DNA of 64,000 bases from Cercis canadensis. Lineage: Eukaryota; Streptophyta; Magnoliopsida; Fabales; Fabaceae. Under the pieces are notes generated by a model. It was not told the DNA's origin. It saw only the letters and a program-made list of their open reading frames with translations, and did not search any database. Location of the stretch: contig QAOA01006013.1 in assembly GCA_003255065.1 (NCBI GenBank), forward strand, positions 1,565,623-1,629,622. Direction: 5' to 3'. Positions 1 through 11,645 of this stretch are shown piece after piece (positions within the stretch are counted from its first letter, which is position 1; the number at the start of each line of letters is the position of its first letter). A program made the translations under genes and the position numbers.

Positions 1-1920
1 CACTGTGGGTCAAAGCTATTTGCAGGTTTAAATAAAACGTGATCTATGGTATAGAAAAGTTTGAAATGCTTAAGTAGTGGACTGGAGTGTAAGTTTTAGA
101 TACCTGGTCTAGTGTTTGCAGTGTTGCTTCTTTTTAAGAATAGATTGGTGGGTTATGTCACTAAGCATGGTCTACAATTAATTAATACAAGAAAGAACTG
201 TATTGGAAGTGCTGTTTGACTAGGTATTTTTAACTTATCTGCGGTTCAACGTCTTAAGCACTAAGATTATCAAGGCTGTGCCTCTCTTAACCTTTATGAT
301 TGATTCTTAGGCACCATAATTATAATGTGGGTATTGAGTGGAGGAGGTGATGACGACATTGATAGCGTGAGAAACCATCAATCTGTTGTAAAAAGTTAAT
401 AAAGAGCACTTTGAAAAGTGGCAAGTTGAATCGCTGTCTGCCCTTGAATTAATTGGTGTCATAAGCGGTAACCTTTTGATCTAGAGTGTTTCTTCGTATT
501 CTGTTGGGTGGATGAGTTTTTGGGTAGCTAATTAGCTATAATAGAGTTTATAGTTGGGTTTGACTCATAATCAATATCTTTGTTTCCCAATATTGGATGT
601 TTGGTTTTTTGGCACCTGTACATGTCGTGTACGTTGATACAAATTTCCTAGAAAATATTATAGAGCAACGACGGAATTTGGGGGCTGTCCCCATATTCAT
701 CATTACACATGTCAAAATTTGACCTTCTCTTCTTTGACAATGATCTGGCATAGTCTTGAAGATGATTCCCTTTTCTTCTTCACTTTTTTTTTTCTCTTTT
801 CCTCCAACTTTTTAAGAATCTTAATCTTGGGATCTGTTGAAGAACTACACGTGTTGGGCTGCATTTCACTCTTCTAAGCTTTCCCTTCCGCGAAAGTGAA
901 GTACGTTGGCAGAAAGGTTTAAAAGACAAAATAAATAATTAAGTTGATATATTATACAAATCAAAGTGGAAGCAAGTGGTGGCCCAACTTCAGTGCCAAC
1001 ACTAATACTAGTGGAGACTCACCATAACACCAACATATGTCAGCTTTTATAAGCTCCACTATTCTACTTAGGCCTTGCAAGTTTATGCCGCTGAGCTTAC
1101 TCTTTGGAATAATCAAATACGTATTTGATTAATTTACGGCCCATTTTTTATGTACTTTATCTGTCCTCTTCCTTTTCTCATATTTTCTTTTGCTTCAATA
1201 TTCTTCTGGGAAAAGATTCGGCTATTTAAATGCTAGATTTTAAATACATGGTCCTGTAGGGCCTTGCCATTATGCTACAGCTTATCATTTTCAATAGTTT
1301 ATTGGGTTGAATCTTATTGGTTCTACTTAGATAATGTATTGCGTAGATAAGGATCTTTCCTTGGAAGGTTCATTCTCTCTCATTGTCTCTCTCACTTGTG
1401 GCCCCTTATCTTTTTATCCCAAAGTTGAATAAGCTATGCTTCTCGCAAACTTAAACCAAATAAAGCGGAGCTATGAAAATTGACCTTCTTGTTTTGGAAT
1501 ATTTATGCAGTCCAAACTCTAAAAATTGTTTGTTCTGTTGTCTTCCTCTGCCAGTGGGTTAATTTACTCAGATTACTCTACTGAATACCGTTGTTTGTCC
1601 AAGTAAGAAATGCAACTACGCAATTGAGGTGCATGCAACTACAGAAAGGACTCTTAGAACTTAATTAAAACATTATGGTGTTTGACTTGTCCTTACTCAG
1701 TCTACCTCAAACATGTTCTTAAAAGTTTATAACGCTAAAGCCATCAATGTTACTATGTTACTTCAAATTCAGTGATGAGAAAATAGTGCATGACAAAGTG
1801 TAAATTGCGTGTCATGCACTATTTTCTGTCATAAGTATACTTGTTCAATATCTTTATCTTTGTTGTTAGAAAAGAAAATCCAAAATATATCTTAATTAAT
1901 CTTGGTTTGAAATTCTGCAG
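1..1920 (+). other. 3' part of an ABCG25 intron
   Basis: No ATP-binding-cassette coding sequence (Walker A, signature or Walker B) is seen here in any frame, although the next exon needs it upstream. The stretch ends in a normal acceptor (ttctgcag at 1913-1920), and the first two bases of the next exon complete a split glycine codon. It is therefore read as an intron of at least 1.9 kb whose 5' end lies outside the window. It is AT-rich and contains one strong hairpin (1778-1827). The short open frames seen here look like chance. Confidence 0.75.
1778..1827. repeat. perfect 17-bp inverted repeat (hairpin)
   Basis: Arm 1778-1794 is the exact reverse complement of arm 1811-1827, separated by a 16-base loop. 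It lies inside the ABCG25 intron about 95 bases before the acceptor. It may be a MITE relic or a small-RNA-like foldback. The stem is short for a plant miRNA precursor. Confidence 0.8.
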
Positions 1921-2942
1921 GTGTTTGCCAAGTTGAAGGTCTAAGTGAAAGAGATAGGCCAAACATAAAGCAAAACTTAGTTCATTCATACAACACCATA
2001 TTGGCTCCCAAAGTAAAAGCTGCTTGCATGGACACTACCACTGTCCCTAGAAAAGAGAATTTATTGGGAAACAGCTCTTCCAAAGAACCTAGATTTAGTG
2101 ACAGGGTTACCTTCTCTAATTGGTTCAATCAATTCAGCATTCTGCTACAAAGAAGCCTCAAAGAACGAAAGCATGAATCCTTCAACACTCTCAGAGTCTT
2201 CCAAGTTATTGCTGCTGCACTATTGGCTGGTTTAATGTGGTGGCACTCTGACTATAGGGACATTCAAGATCGCCTTGGCCTCCTCTTCTTCATTTCCATC
2301 TTTTGGGGAGTCTTCCCATCTTTTAACTCGGTCTTTGCATTCCCTCAAGAACGTGCAATCTTCATGAAAGAGCGAGCTTCTGGCATGTATACATTGTCTT
2401 CCTATTTTATGGCTCGAATTGTTGGAGACCTGCCCATGGAGCTGATTCTTCCCACGGTTTTCCTCCTTGTGACTTATTGGATGGGTGGATTGAAACCTGA
2501 TTTGTGGGCTTTCCTCTTGACTTTGTTGGTTGTTCTCGGATACGTGCTTGTGTCTCAGGGTCTTGGCCTTGCTTTAGGTGCAGCAATAATGGATGCCAAG
2601 CAGGCTTCGACCGTGGCAGCAGTCACAATGCTGGCATTTGTCTTAACCGGTGGATACTATGTGCATAAGGTGCCATCTTGTATGGCGTGGATCAAATATA
2701 TATCCACAACCTTTTACTGCTATAGACTGCTGATCAATGTGCAGTATGGGGATGGCAAGAAAATCTCATATCTATTGGGTTGCTCTGCCTCTCATGGTGG
2801 CAGGGATAAAGCCACCTGCAAGTTTGTGGAGGAAGATATAGTGGGACAAATCAACCCTATAGGAAGCATTGGTGTATTGCTTCTCATGTTTGTGGGTTAC
2901 AGATTACTGGCTTACCTTGCTTTGAGGCGCATCAAGGGCTGA
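1921..2942 (+). CDS. ABCG25: ABC transporter G family member 25-like (abscisic acid exporter), C-terminal exon
   Basis: This is the last exon of an ABCG half-transporter and encodes its membrane domain. The frame opens with VCQVEGLSERDRPN and runs about 340 residues to TGA at 2940-2942. Several stretches match what I recall of Arabidopsis ABCG25 better than ABCG14 or ABCG21: the VCQ..G..ER..PN linker, MWWHSDYRD, RLGLLFFISIFWGV, FPQERAIF, ERASGMYTLSSYFMA, VSQGLGLALGAAIMDAK and the ending YRLLAYLALRRIKG. Hydrophobic segments fit the six membrane helices of the family, with a Cys-bearing loop before the last. ABCG25 exports abscisic acid across the plasma membrane as a dimer. The nucleotide-binding half lies upstream, outside the window. 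Substrate is inferred from family resemblance only. Confidence 0.9.
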
Positions 2943-4557
2943 ACTTTTGTTTGTTGTTGCAGATTGCTTCTTGTTCTTTTTAAATCTAAGAGCATCGCTT
3001 ATGGTCTTAATAATGAAATGACACAGATGCAGAAAAGGGTCAATGGATCAATTTGTTGGCTATTGGCAAAGCAGCCACCCCTTTACACTAGGCTAGACTG
3101 GCTAGTAGTTGATTCTTACCAACTGTAAGTGAAGTATGAGAAAGAGTTTCTGGTGTAAAGTTAGGGTTAGCGATCAAATTGAAATGAAAAAAAGATAACT
3201 ACTTTGTACATTTGGTTTTTGAATTAGTCTCTTAAGTTTCTGTACTTAACAATATTGAGGGAAGAAAAAGAAAGAAATTTCTCCGAATAGAATACAATCG
3301 GCATTGACTTTGTACTAATTTATTATCTTTTGGTTCATATATCCTTTTCAATGGATATTATTTATTTTTGTTTTCTGCAATCAGTAAAATTATATTCAGG
3401 CAGTTTTTCACCACTTTTTTTTTTTTTTTCTCCTTCGTGGGAGATGCTTTAATAATTCAGGTTTTGCATAGCAAGATTTGGTTTCTGAAATACACTACCA
3501 CCCCACCCCCTTCAACAATTCCTAGGTAAATAATATTTAGAGAATTCTCATAAATTTTTGGTGGGTCACTGACTTAGGAGTATATGTCATCAAGCCACCA
3601 CAGTATTTTAACTGATAGAGTAATGCTAGATATTCCAATTGAGTTTCACTAAAATCTTGTTCCAAATCATATGGTATTCTAATTCAATGTGCCCGTGTCA
3701 AGTGTGAACAATCAAATTAGAAAAGAAACTTATAGTTGAAATTGAAAAAGAAAGAAAATCTATAGTGAATAAAGCTTTCTTTGATGTAAATGTTTCTTTC
3801 TTTTTGCTACTTTTAATTTTTTTTATTAATTTGATTGATGACCACACCATGTAGAATTACTCTAAACTGATCTGTGTTTGTACCATAGCAAGACAGAAAT
3901 GTATCTATGACTACGTGGAATTGTAGAACAAAATCACCAGATTCCTTTTTATAAGAGTGTGCTTGATACAGGGGTCAAGTTAAAGATTTCAAGGAGTGTA
4001 ACTCACTTATTGTTACTCCTAAAATGTTGCTCCATTATGGGATAATTGTATGACAAGGATGAGAACACGAATAAATTAATTGTTTGCTGTTGTTTATCAT
4101 CTTAAATCAAATAACTCGTTGCTGAACCTCACAACCAGAGGTAGTCTTTGTATGTCTTTCGAGTTGGCATTTGTACTATATTGCTAGTTTATTTTCCTTG
4201 TTTTCAGATGACTTTACTTCACTTCGATTCAAAGAATCAAGGTAGCTACTGGTTTGGCACGTTTAATTAAGGAGTTGCATAGTTACAAATTTAACCACCT
4301 TACAAGGTTTGCAATTTAGGTTCAGCTTACGTTATTTATGCTTGATCAGTTGAGGTTTTGGCTATCCTAGATGAAGTAGTGAATTGTGGCCTTCGTACTC
4401 TTATTTTCTAAGTTTTATTTTTCTGTTTCATCTGCTTCCGTTTTCTTCTTCTCCTTCTTCCTTAAGCTTCTATTTTTATTCTCTGTCACTCTCTTTTTTC
4501 GGTCACCTAGGATTGGAATCACCAATGCCATTTGACTTCAATCCTATAATTATGAAG
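2943..4557. other. ABCG25 3' UTR and intergenic DNA
   Basis: The first few hundred bases presumably hold the 3' UTR and poly(A) site of ABCG25; aataatgaaatg near 3009 is a weak near-signal. The rest is AT-rich with a T run at 3415-3430 and a pyrimidine-rich stretch at 4400-4510. No supported gene was found. Confidence 0.5.
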
Positions 4558-5290
4558 ATATTTCTGTAGATTGACAAAAGAAGTCATTTGTCTGTTTTTT
4601 TTTTTTTTTTTGAGTTACATAAGGGCACGATGCACTGGAAAAGAGAATAAAAATACATAGTAAGAATATAACCCACGACATTAAACTCTCTAATTTTTAT
4701 GACTAGAAAAATTGCCACTAGATCCACAAATTATTAGGCACTATTCATCCTATTTCTGTAAATGGCCTCCTTGAACCTGTTAGATAATGTATGTGTATGT
4801 ATACTTGAGTTTTATGTGGTATTAGAAATTAAGAGGAGCAATTTTGTTGGATTGAACTGTGGTTATCAGATAGCAATCGTGTGGCTGGTTGTGGTTAGTT
4901 TCTTCTAGTTTCCTACTTGATCTNATATTTCTGTAGAGTGACAAAAGAAGTCATTTGTCTGTTTTTTTTTTTTTTTTTTTTTTNNNNNNNNNNNNNNNNN
5001 NNNNNNNNNNNNNNNNNNNNNNNNNNNNNNNNNNNNNNNNNNNNACATTAAACTCTCTAATTTTTATGACTAGAAAAATTGCCACTAGATCCACAAATTA
5101 TTAGGCACTATTCATCCTATTTCTGTAAATGGCCTCCTTGAACCTGTTAGATAATGTATGTGTATGTATACTTGAGTTTTATGTGGTATTAGAAATTAAG
5201 AGGAGCAATTTTGTTGGATTGAACTGTGGTTATCAGATAGCAATCGTGTGGCTGGTTGTGGTTAGTTTCTTCTAGTTTCCTACTTGATCT
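4558..5290. repeat. 366-bp direct duplication across a single N, probably an assembly artefact
   Basis: 4558-4923 recurs as 4925-5290 at a constant offset of 367, joined by the lone N at 4924. The start (tatttctgtag, then the same 24 or so bases and a T run) and the end (ttgatct) both match. A 61-base N gap (4984-5044) sits in the second copy at a position that keeps the offset exact. Near-identity plus N markers suggests unmerged contig ends rather than a biological duplication. Confidence 0.85.
4984..5044. other. assembly gap (61 N)
   Basis: Run of N following a poly-T tract, inside the second copy of the 366-bp duplication. Confidence 1.
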
Positions 5291-5996
5291 AAGGACTGTT
5301 GGCTTTCCTAACAAGAGGTCTAGAGCCAAGAAACTTCTCATAATTCCTTTTCATTCTACACATTAACTTAGGTGTAGTCTAAATATTCTAGCTGAGGACA
5401 CATTGGACAATCACATTGAGAAAGGTAATGGTTTATGGGTGTGCATATGTATTATGAGTAGTAAATGCAAATTTGCATTTTCAGTTTTGAAAATTATACA
5501 CAGCTAGTTAGTTAGAACATTTTTTTTTTTTTGCTTTACTATAGACTACACAATAAGGTAGCCTATTCCTTCTTAAAATTTTTTGAACCCAATACCTCTA
5601 CAATGAAATAGCAAGTGCTTAACTATTGGGTTGTTCCTGGGAGAGCAGCTAAAACATTCTTTCTAACTAATGCCACAAAGTCCAATCTTAATTAGAAAGA
5701 TTTTTTTTTTTCCCTTAACCTTACTAATTTACTTGTTTGTGCGTGCATGCATGTAGTTATCCATGCCAGGTTGGGGAAGGTAGAAGAATTTATGTAGGGA
5801 TTGTTGTGTTTGTAAAGTGACAGTTATGGTGAGTTTTTGTGTTGGTATGGTTTTACTTGGTTCCAAAGACTTGCTGCAGCACATGATATTGCAAAATCAC
5901 TTGAGTTTTGCATGTTCGGAAGCAACCTTACCTGGTTCGCAAGGCTTGGCATTATTCATATATCCTATCTATTAATACTAATACTATAAGCTATCT
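5291..5996. other. intergenic, no gene seen
   Basis: AT-rich DNA with T runs at 5520 and 5701. About 5575-5640 resembles, on the minus strand, a tRNA-derived repeat (a TTGGGTTCAA box near 5587), but the match is weak. Confidence 0.4.
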
Positions 5997-6451
5997 AGTG
6001 TGTGTTTGGATTAGCTTAGAAACAATAGTAGATTTTACGTTCATCGAGTATGACAGGATCGATTATAAAAATAATCGATTGTTGAAGAATTTATTTATGT
6101 TTGGATATATTTTAATTCAAAAGAAATTTTTAATAATCTTTTTTATTTGTTTGGATTGTATGAAGAAAATCATTTTAAATGTCAAATTACCAAAAAGGGT
6201 GTAAAACACTTTTTATGGTGTAATAAATATTGAAGGGTAATTAAGTAAAAAAGAGAGGTAATAGTAAAATAATCAATAATCCATAATCAAAAGCTTAGGT
6301 GCGAGAGCTTAAACGATTGTTAGGGTGCATTAAAAAGTATGAATAGTTATTTTTTATTTTTTTACCCAAACACACACTTTTACCCACATAATTGATTATG
6401 AATTCAAAAAAACTGTTAAAAGAATAAAATAAGCTAATCCAAACATTCACT
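5997..6451. mobile_element. MITE-like element with about 22-bp terminal inverted repeats
   Basis: AGTGTGTGTTTGGATTAGCTTA at 5997-6018 pairs with 6430-6451 (inverted) at 20 of 22 positions. The 455-bp interior is very AT-rich and has no transposase frame. A second TTTGGGT-type motif lies just inside the right end. No clean target-site duplication could be read, so the superfamily is left open. The open frame at 5908-6204 crosses its left border and is not a gene. Confidence 0.65.
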
Positions 6452-7320
6452 TATTCTCCCTGTTGAACAAATGCTTAGGAGCCTTATTTAACTTGTTGGA
6501 TTTTCAAATCTATCAGAACTTCATAATTCAAGTGTTTCTTCTAAAGAAATGGTTCTAAGAGAGGTTCACTGATTCTGAATTGTTTATGTTTCTGTTCAGA
6601 GTTCAAATCCAATATTATTTGACTTTAGAGACGAAGCTCTTGATGACAAGAAGCACAATAATTTTGTGTTGACCCTATTACAAGTGAAACCTCTTATTGT
6701 TTCTATTTGTGTTGTATTTCTTGGTGCTTGGAAGTTTCTGTTTGTCCTACTTGACTGTAACAACTAGCATAAACAACCATGTTATTGACGAAATTCTTCA
6801 CATTCATTTGTAGGCGTTTGGTGCAAGGAAAGTGATGTCTATTATATCCAAAGCTCATAATGGGGAAGAGAAGATTGATGTGCTTTATAATTAAGCAAAA
6901 AGCAAATGCAAAGAACCTTAAACAAGATAATTGTTCACTTGTTCACCGACCATTAGGAGAGAGGCCTTGATTTTCATCATGAGCTTGGAGCTGGAGCACA
7001 GAGTTGCCATATTGTTTGTGTGGGTGCTGGTAATATTGCACTTTTGTTCAAAAAATCTAATTGCATCAAACTTATAATTGAGTGGTACTGAAATCATTCA
7101 TTAAGATTATAAGTTTTGTGCTGATATTGCAGTTAAAATAAGTAGATATCAAACACATTTATTTTTTTTTGTGCTTCTGAGGGCATACTGTTTTGGGACA
7201 ACATTGAATCCTTTCTAATAATCAAAAGTTGGGCTTAATTCTTGATGCCATTGATAGATATCACAAAAGCCTAACCACTCCGTAGAACATTAAAAAAAAA
7301 AAAAAGGAAACATGAAGATG
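6452..7320. other. intergenic, no gene seen
   Basis: AT-rich sequence with no frame that resembles a known protein and no clear repeat structure. Confidence 0.4.
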
Positions 7321-7695
7321 GAGTGTATATGGTAGCTACACCATCCAAGGTAGTAGTAGTAGCAGTGGCACAGATGGTGTATGCTACTATTGATTCATGA
7401 ACAACATTAGAGGAGGCAAGAGACAAACACAGAGACTCAAAAGAGTCACGGGAAACGAAACCATGATCATGCAGTATTTGAAAAGCCCAGGGAAGGAAAC
7501 CGCCCAGGAGTATATATGGTAGCTATACCATCCAAGGTAGTAGTAGTAGCAGTGGCACAGATGGTGTATGCTACTATTGATTCATGAACAATTAGAGGAA
7601 GCAAGAGACAAACACAGAGACTCAAGACAAGAGTCACGGGAAACGAGGCCATGATCATGCATTATTTAAAAGCCCAGGGAAGGAAACCTCCCAGG
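7321..7695. repeat. tandem duplication, two copies of about 187 bp
   Basis: 7321-7507 and 7508-7695 are near-identical, starting at gagt(g/a)tatatggtagct and ending at the ggaaacc.cccagg motif. Small indels distinguish them. The right copy keeps an open minus-strand frame starting with a signal-peptide-like segment; the left copy is frameshifted. Confidence 0.85.
7467..7658 (-). CDS. candidate small secreted peptide, 63 aa
   Basis: I do not recognise this protein. It begins MIMASFPVTL, followed by a strongly hydrophobic stretch (about residues 7-25) typical of a signal peptide, then a threonine-rich segment and the ending FPSLGFSNTA. The frame lies mostly in the right copy of a 187-bp tandem duplication and its last codons run into the left copy. 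The left copy also begins MIMVSFPVTL, but a 2-base indel ends it early. A G-box (CACGTG at 7721-7726) lies just upstream of the frame. It could be a real small peptide gene with a decayed neighbour, or a chance frame in a repeat. No splice sites or homologue are known to me. Confidence 0.3.
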   Translation of the reverse strand: MIMASFPVTLVLSLCVCLLLPLIVHESIVAYTICATATTTTLDGIATIYTPGRFPSLGFSNTA

Positions 7696-7720
7696 CCCTA
7701 CAAACTAAACTTTACCATGC

Positions 7721-7726
7721 CACGTG
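7721..7726 (-). promoter_or_regulatory. G-box (CACGTG)
   Basis: Palindromic CACGTG inside gccacgtgacc, about 60 bases upstream of the minus-strand peptide frame. G-boxes bind bZIP and bHLH factors. A regulatory role here is inferred from position only. Confidence 0.3.
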
Positions 7727-8969
7727 ACCTCTTGTTTCCTATGATTGGATTGCGGAAACTTCTTTAGAAAATATAACGAATTAATTATTTAGAAAAAAAA
7801 TTCGATAATTCAAATTTTTGAGATCGATGGTGCTAAAATTAAAAACTCATTTTATCCTAATGTTATTGAGATAAGATGAAAGCAGCGACATTAACACTAG
7901 ATTACAAGAAGGGATGGAAAAAGTGAAAAAACATATGGCGGCGATGTGAGGACCCACCTTCTCACATGCCAGTTGGCGACAAAGGCATCAGTTACGATGA
8001 CATGCACGTGAGCCTTTTCTCTTAAGGTTTTGTTTGTGTCAGGCTGAATGCGAGTGACGACTCCTCCCATTTCTCGTCCCCGCATGCGACGACAGCATTC
8101 CCGTGGGTTGCAAACTGAAACGAACGTTTCTGTTGAAAACGACGACACTCGCTTCTCATGGTAATTTTTTTTATTTTTACTAAGAAAGGGTAAATTCGTA
8201 ATTAGGATCGTCTGCCTAAAATAGTCAACAAAATGTATTGCTTATTACTTATTGAGATGAATATTTAATTATCTAATATGATTATCACTACCAGTATATC
8301 ATTCTTATTTCTCAACAAAAGAATGAAAGTCATTTATAATTTTTTTTGTACATAAAATATTTAGGATGAAAGGAGGTTACTTCTTTATAAAATTAGGATA
8401 TGTCACATATCTCAATAAGAATTTATAATAATATTTAGAAATTTATATAGCTTCAAATTAATTTCATAGAGAAAAGTGTGTCATTTAAAAATTTGATTTT
8501 TACCCCTTTTTTTTTATGCATTAATTATACGTCATATCTTCAATTAAAAGTGACAAAGATATGCATCGATCTCAACAAAAAAGTGACAAATTAAGATATG
8601 TCTTTATATCATATATGTGCTGTTGGTAATGGAATGATCTGGTTCCTTGTTAACTCTGATTGAAAATGCAATAAATAATTAAATGATCTTCAAGGCTGAA
8701 GCAACAATTTTCTGGACCAAATTATATGTAACTTTCTCAAATAAATGTTCTCTTGGTACACACGATGCAGGGATAAGCATTGCAAAATTAATCATGCATT
8801 TGATTTTAGGGTGAATCTGATTTTCCTTTTCAATTGATCACAAATCATACGTGAAATTTTAGTAATCAATCATTTTCAATCGTATATAATAGGAACGGTA
8901 CAAAATTAATACCTTACTCGTACGTATTCCATTTAATTTAATCATTTTCAATAATTGATGTCACCTCGN

Positions 8970-9009
<40 letters not shown>

Positions 9010-9056
9010 TTTTTTTGGTAACAATGTCACCTCATATTTGAGGATCTATGAAGGCC
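7727..9056. other. intergenic, no gene seen
   Basis: Mostly AT-rich. A less AT-rich patch at 7930-8150 contains an 83-codon minus-strand frame with no recognisable features. A lone N is at 8969. Confidence 0.4.
8970..8997. repeat. (TA)n microsatellite
   Basis: Uninterrupted AT dinucleotides immediately after a lone N, followed by a few GTAT units. Confidence 0.95.
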
Positions 9057-9245
9057 AACACGAGTGGGCTTAGTTGATAAAAGAGATCTGGTTTAAAGCT
9101 CTGCACTTTTTTAGTGTCGAGTTTAAGTTTCTTTGCAACCAAAATTTTTGCTTGGTGGACAATTCTCGTTAGGGAGATCTTCTAGTGTCGATGAATTAGT
9201 TGAATAGCCTCTTCTAAGAGTCGAAAAAAGTGCATTGGAGATAAT
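9057..9245 (+). mobile_element. SINE-like remnant
   Basis: A degenerate A-box (TGGGCTTAGTTGA near 9066) is followed by a degenerate B-box (GTGTCGAGTTTAA near 9114), as expected of a tRNA-derived SINE head. The downstream part, from ttggtgga through ttagttgaatagcctcttc, matches the body of the better-preserved copy at 48495-48800 read on the opposite strand, which supports one family. Confidence 0.5.
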
Positions 9246-10818
9246 ATTCTATATGCCCCTCTGTCTGCCAAAGCAAGCTGATTATTGGATCCAGTGGCTA
9301 GCAGTGATTCTTTCCCTAACAAACTGTCTAACCTAACAAACAAGGTATGTATAGGAAAGAGGACAATAAATGACTAGAAAATTAAATATTGATAGAAAAA
9401 TGTATACATAATAGTTAATATAATTTAATAATTGTGAACCTTCTGAATATGCCTAATTCAACTTTATAAACACACTACATAAAGTAACATTAAAAACTTT
9501 AAGCTGAATTCTTTTTGTAAGTTTATACTAGATTGTGGTTCATATGTTAATATAAACATTAGGCACAGCAAGCATGCCACCAAAGTTGCACTATATATAT
9601 ATATATTGGAGATTTTTCACATATTAAGAAGGTACGTGATACTTTCCTGGCAATAAGATAATTATTGATGTAAAAATATTTAATTTTAGTTATTTATTTT
9701 TAGCAGTCAAAATTAATTACTTTTCACATTAATGGCACCCATATATATATATATTTTACAGTGTACAGAACAGGTAGGATTAGAGTGTCTAAATGGAGTT
9801 GAGTTGCAATTTTTCATGGTTATTTTCACTGGCCAAGGTAATTTTAAGCTTTGGTTATCATTAGGTTAATTCTGTTGAACATAGACATAATTTGTAATGT
9901 CTCTGAATCAATTTGGGAACAAGTACATATTGGAGTCACCTTTTCCTTCACCTTTCTAAATTCAAAGAAATCAAGAGTTCTTCTCCCTTGAAGAATTTAT
10001 TACTCAACATTATTGTACCCTCCAAATTATGGTGATTGTTTAATGAGTTGGGTGGAAATCAAACTAGAGGTGATCATATGCTTTTTAGCTTGAGTTTTGA
10101 CTACAAATCTCTCTACAAAAAGTACGTGCAAGCTGCAAGCTCATGTAAAGGGAGAATAATTTATCAGTATAAATCAAGTTTACTATCATAAAAATTAGTA
10201 AGGAATAAAGGTCCATGACCATAAAATTCATACCCAGTGGTGGAAAAATGTACCTATTTTCCCACTTGTTTCAAAGGAATGGTTTCCAATTCTTCTCAAA
10301 GTCCAAAACTTTAGTGTAAGATTTACTTCAACCCATCCTATGGGACAATAAAAAATTTTACAAACCAAATCAGTTGACCCTTAAAAACCTTTAAACATAA
10401 GCTACATTTATGTTTTGATGTGTATTTGACAATGACCTTAATTGCCTATTGATCCAACACCACATATAGAAAAAGAAGGCCATAGAGAGAACTCTTGAGC
10501 CAAAAAAACATGATTTAATATGAAGCGTTTCAGTATATATTACTACATATCTTGATGTTTAATTTCTCATGCCTAGCCGGCCACCTCCATGTGATTGCTT
10601 CCCACCCACTCCTTATGCTACAGTACTCACTATTAAAACGTGGCTTTATCACCTTTTGTACCTCCAACTCCAATATCATTAATGATTTTCCCCTCTCATA
10701 TCATGGATGCTATGGGGTCGTTTTTGTTACTCAATAATATCTTTTTCACTTCAAATAAAATAATAATGTTAAAAGTAAAAACAAAATAGGACGTCTACTC
10801 TGTCTTTCTCTGTTTGCC
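9246..10818. other. intergenic and upstream region of the DUF688 gene
   Basis: AT-rich, with short TA runs near 9590 and 9743. No gene is supported. The last few hundred bases presumably carry the upstream control region of the next gene. Confidence 0.4.
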
Positions 10819-10842
10819 TATATAACTTCAACTTGTATATAA
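10819..10842 (+). promoter_or_regulatory. two TATA boxes
   Basis: TATATAA occurs at 10819-10825 and again at 10836-10842, about 90-110 bases before the ATG at 10930. This is a plausible core promoter with a 5' UTR of roughly 55-80 bases. Confidence 0.55.
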
Positions 10843-10929
10843 GTAGGACCAAAACCAAAAGAATAAAAATAAAGGGAAGTGAACTACCACAAGAACTCTG
10901 CTCTCTTTTTCTTCTTCACACAACTTAGA

Positions 10930-11565
10930 ATGGATTCTTCTTCAACAAATGTTAGTAACCATGGCAAGCTTGTTGCGAAACAATGTGACATCTTCTGCCC
11001 CGGCGCCGGAAAATACCCGTCTTCTCGCCAGAGTCCTTCATTTTCCTCCTCTTGTTCATCACTTTCACTCTCCTCTTCTTCCCTTGAATCATTGTATTTT
11101 GCTGATGATCCTCTGTGTAGCCCTGCCTCGCCGTTTCGTTTCTCCGGTGTCCCATTTTCTTGGGAACATTTACCAGGAATTCCCAAGAAACAAAATTCCA
11201 AGAAAATTCAGGAATCCTCCCTCAAACTCCTACCGTTGCCTCCTCCCTCTACCACAACAAACTCTTCTAAAAAGCTCAACCATGAAGAAACCCGGATTCG
11301 GAAGAAGAATTCCATAGAAACCACTTTCCAAAGGGATCCCTTTTTTGCTGCATTCGTTGAGTGCTCAAAAGATGATCAAGAACAAGAAGAAACAAGTAGA
11401 AACTTCTGGAATGGAGCAAAGGTATCAAGGAGTATCACTGATCGTTTTGGCTTTATAAGCCTTCATGCTTCTTGCAAGAGAACTTGTGCTGTTTCTGAGT
11501 CTATAATCTATCTTCCAACCTCAAGAAGAACCACTTATCAACATTTTAATCATCGTTCCCTCTGA
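10930..11565 (+). CDS. DUF688 family protein, 211 aa
   Basis: This is a single-exon plant protein of unknown function. After a serine-rich N-terminus (Ser clusters at residues 35-54) comes FRFSGVPFSWEHLPGIPKK at about 69-87. The F.WE..PG.PK core of that block is the hallmark of plant DUF688 proteins. The remainder is basic and polar with PP and Lys/Glu stretches, and no membrane segment is seen, so the protein is probably largely disordered. The ATG at 10930 was chosen because it follows the TATA boxes at a sensible distance and starts MDSSS; an in-frame codon farther upstream lies too close to the promoter. The stop is TGA at 11563-11565. Family members have been linked loosely to nuclear or cytoskeletal roles, but no function can be read from the sequence. 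Confidence 0.8.
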   Translation: MDSSSTNVSNHGKLVAKQCDIFCPGAGKYPSSRQSPSFSSSCSSLSLSSSSLESLYFADDPLCSPASPFRFSGVPFSWEHLPGIPKKQNSKKIQESSLKLLPLPPPSTTTNSSKKLNHEETRIRKKNSIETTFQRDPFFAAFVECSKDDQEQEETSRNFWNGAKVSRSITDRFGFISLHASCKRTCAVSESIIYLPTSRRTTYQHFNHRSL

Positions 11566-11636
11566 GTTCTCTCTGCTCACAGATGCATAGCTGCCAATCT
11601 GCTCGTGTTCATCTTGTTATTAGAAAAAAGAAAAAA

Positions 11637-11645
11637 AATAAATAA
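11637..11645 (+). terminator. possible poly(A) signal
   Basis: AATAAATAA about 70 bases after the DUF688 stop codon, followed by T-rich DNA. The placement suits a 3' processing signal. Confidence 0.35.

Noticed and set aside
4384..4569. 61-codon plus-strand frame rich in Ser, Phe and Leu
   Set aside because: It is a translation of a pyrimidine-rich tract and lacks an ATG at its start; no motif.
7897..8148. 83-codon minus-strand frame in a less AT-rich patch
   Set aside because: No recognisable domain, signal peptide or splice support; kept only as a remark.
10884..11317. Several frames overlapping the DUF688 gene on both strands
   Set aside because: They are shadows of the DUF688 coding sequence, which alone carries a family motif.
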